A stretch of DNA of 64,000 bases, from contig HG738139.1 in the NCBI GenBank assembly GCA_000499405.2, positions 14,954,455 through 15,018,454 on the forward strand, written 5' to 3'. How positions within the stretch are numbered: the stretch's first letter is position 1; every line of letters starts with the position of its first letter. The DNA comes from Onchocerca volvulus (lineage: Eukaryota; Nematoda; Chromadorea; Rhabditida; Onchocercidae). Under the pieces are notes generated by a model, which saw nothing but the letters and a program-made list of their open reading frames with translations, made no database searches and was not told where the DNA came from. Shown here one piece after another: positions 61,254 through 64,000 of the stretch. Both the position numbers and the translations under genes were made by a program.

Positions 61254-61790
61254 TACCATTGTCTATCTCATCCTTTATCCTGATTACCAACCTTTGTGTG
61301 ATTAATATGTTGTAAGTCTCTGCCCACAGTCAAGACCAAGGATTATCTATATAAAAAGGAGCTTTACGTCAACACGATCAGTGTCTTCAATGGGTAATTG
61401 TTTTCAAGATCAAGATTAGAAGCAGTTCAATTCCAATTCAGTTTCGAAGGTTGTTTCGACAAAGCGCCAGCAACAGATCAGTAGAAGCAACAGCAGTGCT
61501 GGAGCAAGAGAAGAACGACATTCATAAACGGAAAGTACAACAATAGAGCTAACATTCAAACGACTCTCAATATCTTTTTATTATTTACTGTTTATTATTC
61601 ATTTAGTCTCTATTACTGCATAAATAATATAATATTGTCTACAAAATCGTATAAGATCAGCGAAAGCTATTGTCGATTGTTTATAATATCATCCAGACCT
61701 AGCCAAGGCAATCGATAATCTGGCGGAGTCACAACATTAAAAAGCAATCTCCAGTCCAACCAGACTACAAATTATAAACTATCAAAATTT
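61254..61790 (+). mobile_element. Diverged LTR copy C
   Basis: Same block order as copy A, with TATATAAAAAGGAGC as TATA region and a TGGCGGAGTCACAACA end. It shares a short stretch with copy B beyond the LTR end (CTCAAATTACAAACC versus CTACAAATTATAAAC), so similarity continues into the leader. Substitutions are numerous, so the insertion is old. Confidence 0.6.
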
Positions 61791-62784
61791 TTCTCGAACA
61801 GGGAGAGTTCGAAGAGATTTTGATGGATTCCGGGAGAGTTGTAATGTTTAAAAAATCTGTATTATCCATGGAATTATTATGCTAACGAGTAATATCCATT
61901 ATTCAGCATGTTCCAGGATATAAAAAAGTTCATACGTACACGATTTTCTGATAGAGATATTTCATCTAGAGAACTGGTTATCCAATAAGGAAATAGCATT
62001 CACGTAAATAGCTTATGAGCCATTCTTATATCTACACTTTCCTGTGTTTGCATATCTTTTTAATTTTGGTAAAAATAAGGATAAACTAAGGATTAAAGTT
62101 CGCGGACCAACATCATTTGCGTGAATTTTTGTTATGTTACCGAACAATCAATAATACTATATTCGAAGAATCAAAGCATCAGTGAGAAGCGTTGAAATGA
62201 TAAATTCAATCAATAAAGGATTCGTTTCAGTCGTTCGCATCATTTATTTTTTATGATTTGAAAGAGTATTAATTTCACTCGGATGTCTATACTTTATTTG
62301 ATTATTTCTCTTTAATATTCTCCATAAATAGGTAGAACTTTAACTAATTCAATTGGTTATCTTGGCTGTTTGCATCCAAATTAATATTAAATGCAACAGT
62401 TTAATCATTATCTTAGCTATTTACTTATTAACATTAGAAATATTACTGTAAATAAAAAAAATTTGCATGATACATTTTGGTTTTCATCCTGAATTTTTAG
62501 AAATTATCAGTCGATAATAATTATGGAATTATTTTTTTTCTATGATGCAATAATCATATGAGAGGCTATGTTCTACGTTGTAAGTAAATTTTAATTAAAC
62601 AATTTAAATGATCAATAAAACATATGGAATTTGAATCATTCTTTACTGGATGGTTGAATCTTTAAAATAAATTAACAAAGCCTAAGCATTAATTCGATGA
62701 TCTTTGCTTTTTCGATTCCTTCTGATGCAATCACTTTGTTCATTGTCTTCCATTTTCCCCTTTTCTTAGGTCATTTTTATTTAT

Positions 62785-63652
62785 ATCTATATAAATAAAA
62801 ATGTAAATGTTTCTTGTTTGTCTCCGCAAAACTCCGGAAGTTCTGCACCGATTGCTTTCAAATTTTGACACAATCTTGCATTTAAATTGACGCGTGTCTT
62901 TATATAAGCATACTTACTTTTTTTTTCACTGTCACTGTAACGTCCGGACAATTAAAGGTAAATAAGGGAACGGGGGTTACTGACTCCGCCTTTCTTTTTT
63001 CTCTCATTCTCCTTCTTCCTCCCATCTCTCTCTCTCTTCTTTTCCTGAGTAAAAGATACGGTTAGCAATAATAATAATAATTAATGAAAATAAATAATAA
63101 CAAATAATGAATAGTGATGAAAAAAATACTGAATAATAAAAAATGATAATAAATAATAATAAATAGTACTGAATAATAATGAATAATAATAAATAATTAG
63201 TTATTTCTTTGTAACCCTCAAGTAGGATCAATATCGATCCCCTCGCGCGCCAGCAAAATCGCATCATCATCACGCGCTAATAAAAGCGCTCTTTTTTTAT
63301 CATTTTATATAGGGATGTCAACGGAGCGGTTAATAGTCCGAGTCAGATTTTTTTTCCCTTTTTGTCGTTTTTTCCTTTTTTACATTAATAAATTTATCAT
63401 TAGATTTGTTTTATTGATATTATTGACTTGTAATGATTGCGCATTAAGTAATAATAAATAATAATAAATAATAGCAACGCCTGTATAAAAACATGCGCGT
63501 ATTGGAATGCAGTGTTGTGTAAGAATTTCAAAGCAATAGGTAAGGACTTCCTGATATCCAAAATTTTGAATTAATATAGATAAGAAGCGTGTTTACGAAC
63601 TTTCGTAGGTTTAAGATTTTTGAACAAAGAACATTGACATTTTTATTCATAA
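62785..63652 (+). mobile_element. Non-autonomous element with inverted AT-rich ends
   Basis: The left end ATCTATATAAATAAAAATGT is mirrored at the right end by GAACATTGACATTTTTATTCAT. The left 250 bp contains a CACCGATTGCTTTCAAATTTTGACAC block and GGACAATTAAAGG. The interior has degenerate AATAATAAAT repeats. The same family recurs at 63774-64000 and at 14080-14530. The termini recall Helitron/Helentron-type repeats, but class is not proven. Confidence 0.5.
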
Positions 63653-63773
63653 AAATTTTTTAATTGTTGCGTAATAAATAATAATAAATAATGATAAATA
63701 ATAATAGACAGTAATAAGTAATGATAAATAACAATTAATAATAATTAATAATTAATGATGAATAACCTATATA

Positions 63774-64000
63774 AATAAAAATGTAAATGCTACCTGTTAC
63801 TCACGCCCGATCTATGGTAAATTCTCAACCGATTTTTTTCAAATTTTGACACAACCTTCTACTCCAACCGACCTTCTTTATAATTAAATATGGTTGCGTT
63901 TTTTCACGTGTCACGTCCGTGACAACTGAAAATAGGTGAGGAGGTGGAGTTTATTGGATCCGCCTACCTTTTTTTCTGTTATTCTCCTTTTTTCTCCCAT
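63774..64000 (+). mobile_element. Second copy of the inverted-end element, cut by window edge
   Basis: Aligns by eye with the left 220 bp of the element at 62785: CTATATAAATAAAAATGTAA, AACCGATTTTTTTCAAATTTTGACACAACC, CGTGACAACTGAAAATAGG, and a CCGCCTACC block. The right end lies outside the window. Confidence 0.55.

Noticed and set aside
62690..62755. Minus-strand 23-codon frame starting MEDNEQSDCIRRNRK
   Set aside because: Looks protein-like but is very short, has no donor before its stop, and sits among repeats.
63004..63273. 89-codon minus-strand frame rich in Ile/Tyr/Leu
   Set aside because: Translation of the AATAATAAAT repeat inside a transposable element.
1..64000. tRNA, rRNA, spliced-leader RNA or CRISPR array
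   Set aside because: No cloverleaf-like pattern with internal promoter boxes, rRNA block or regularly spaced repeat array was seen by eye. A covariance-model scan would be needed to exclude small RNA genes.

Overview
The window looks like a chromosome segment from a nematode. It is very AT-rich, with long homopolymer A/T runs, short exons, introns with TTTCAG-type acceptors, acceptor-like sites just upstream of start codons (as expected with spliced-leader trans-splicing), and proteins whose closest recognisable families are nematode or metazoan. A clade III (spirurid/filarial-like) worm is my best guess, but this was judged by eye and not tested. No bacterial or organellar genes were seen.

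Layout. 1-17.3 kb is almost gene-free AT-rich sequence with transposon remnants, inverted repeats and a few isolated possible exons. 17.35-29.12 kb (+) is a 24-exon gene for a 1002-residue membrane protein: signal peptide, five C-type lectin-like domains, stalk, one membrane segment and a short basic tail. A possible alternative terminal exon at 19.56 kb would give a secreted one-domain form. 31.24-48.22 kb (-) is a 5-exon gene with a 10.2 kb first intron. It encodes a 273-residue protein without a signal peptide whose strand pattern resembles the aerolysin-like beta-pore-forming fold. These two genes converge, with 2.1 kb between their stop codons. 51.74 kb (+) holds a likely signal-peptide exon of an unresolved secreted protein. 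53.13-58.57 kb (-) is a 9-exon gene for a 437-residue DHHC palmitoyltransferase orthologous to ZDHHC6. Just upstream of it, on the same strand, lie cysteine-rich exon candidates of another gene (58.65-59.18 kb). 59.4-64 kb is transposon-rich: diverged LTR copies, a gag start, a frameshifted relic of an RSBN1/DPY-21-family demethylase, and repeats with inverted AT-rich ends.

All exon models below were built by hand from splice signals and reading phase. The three main genes each give an uninterrupted frame from ATG to stop, but individual splice sites, especially those noted as weak, need transcript evidence. The genes have no evident shared pathway. The lectin receptor is an extracellular recognition protein, ZDHHC6 is an ER lipid-modifying enzyme, and the aerolysin-like protein may be a cytosolic or unconventionally released membrane-active protein.
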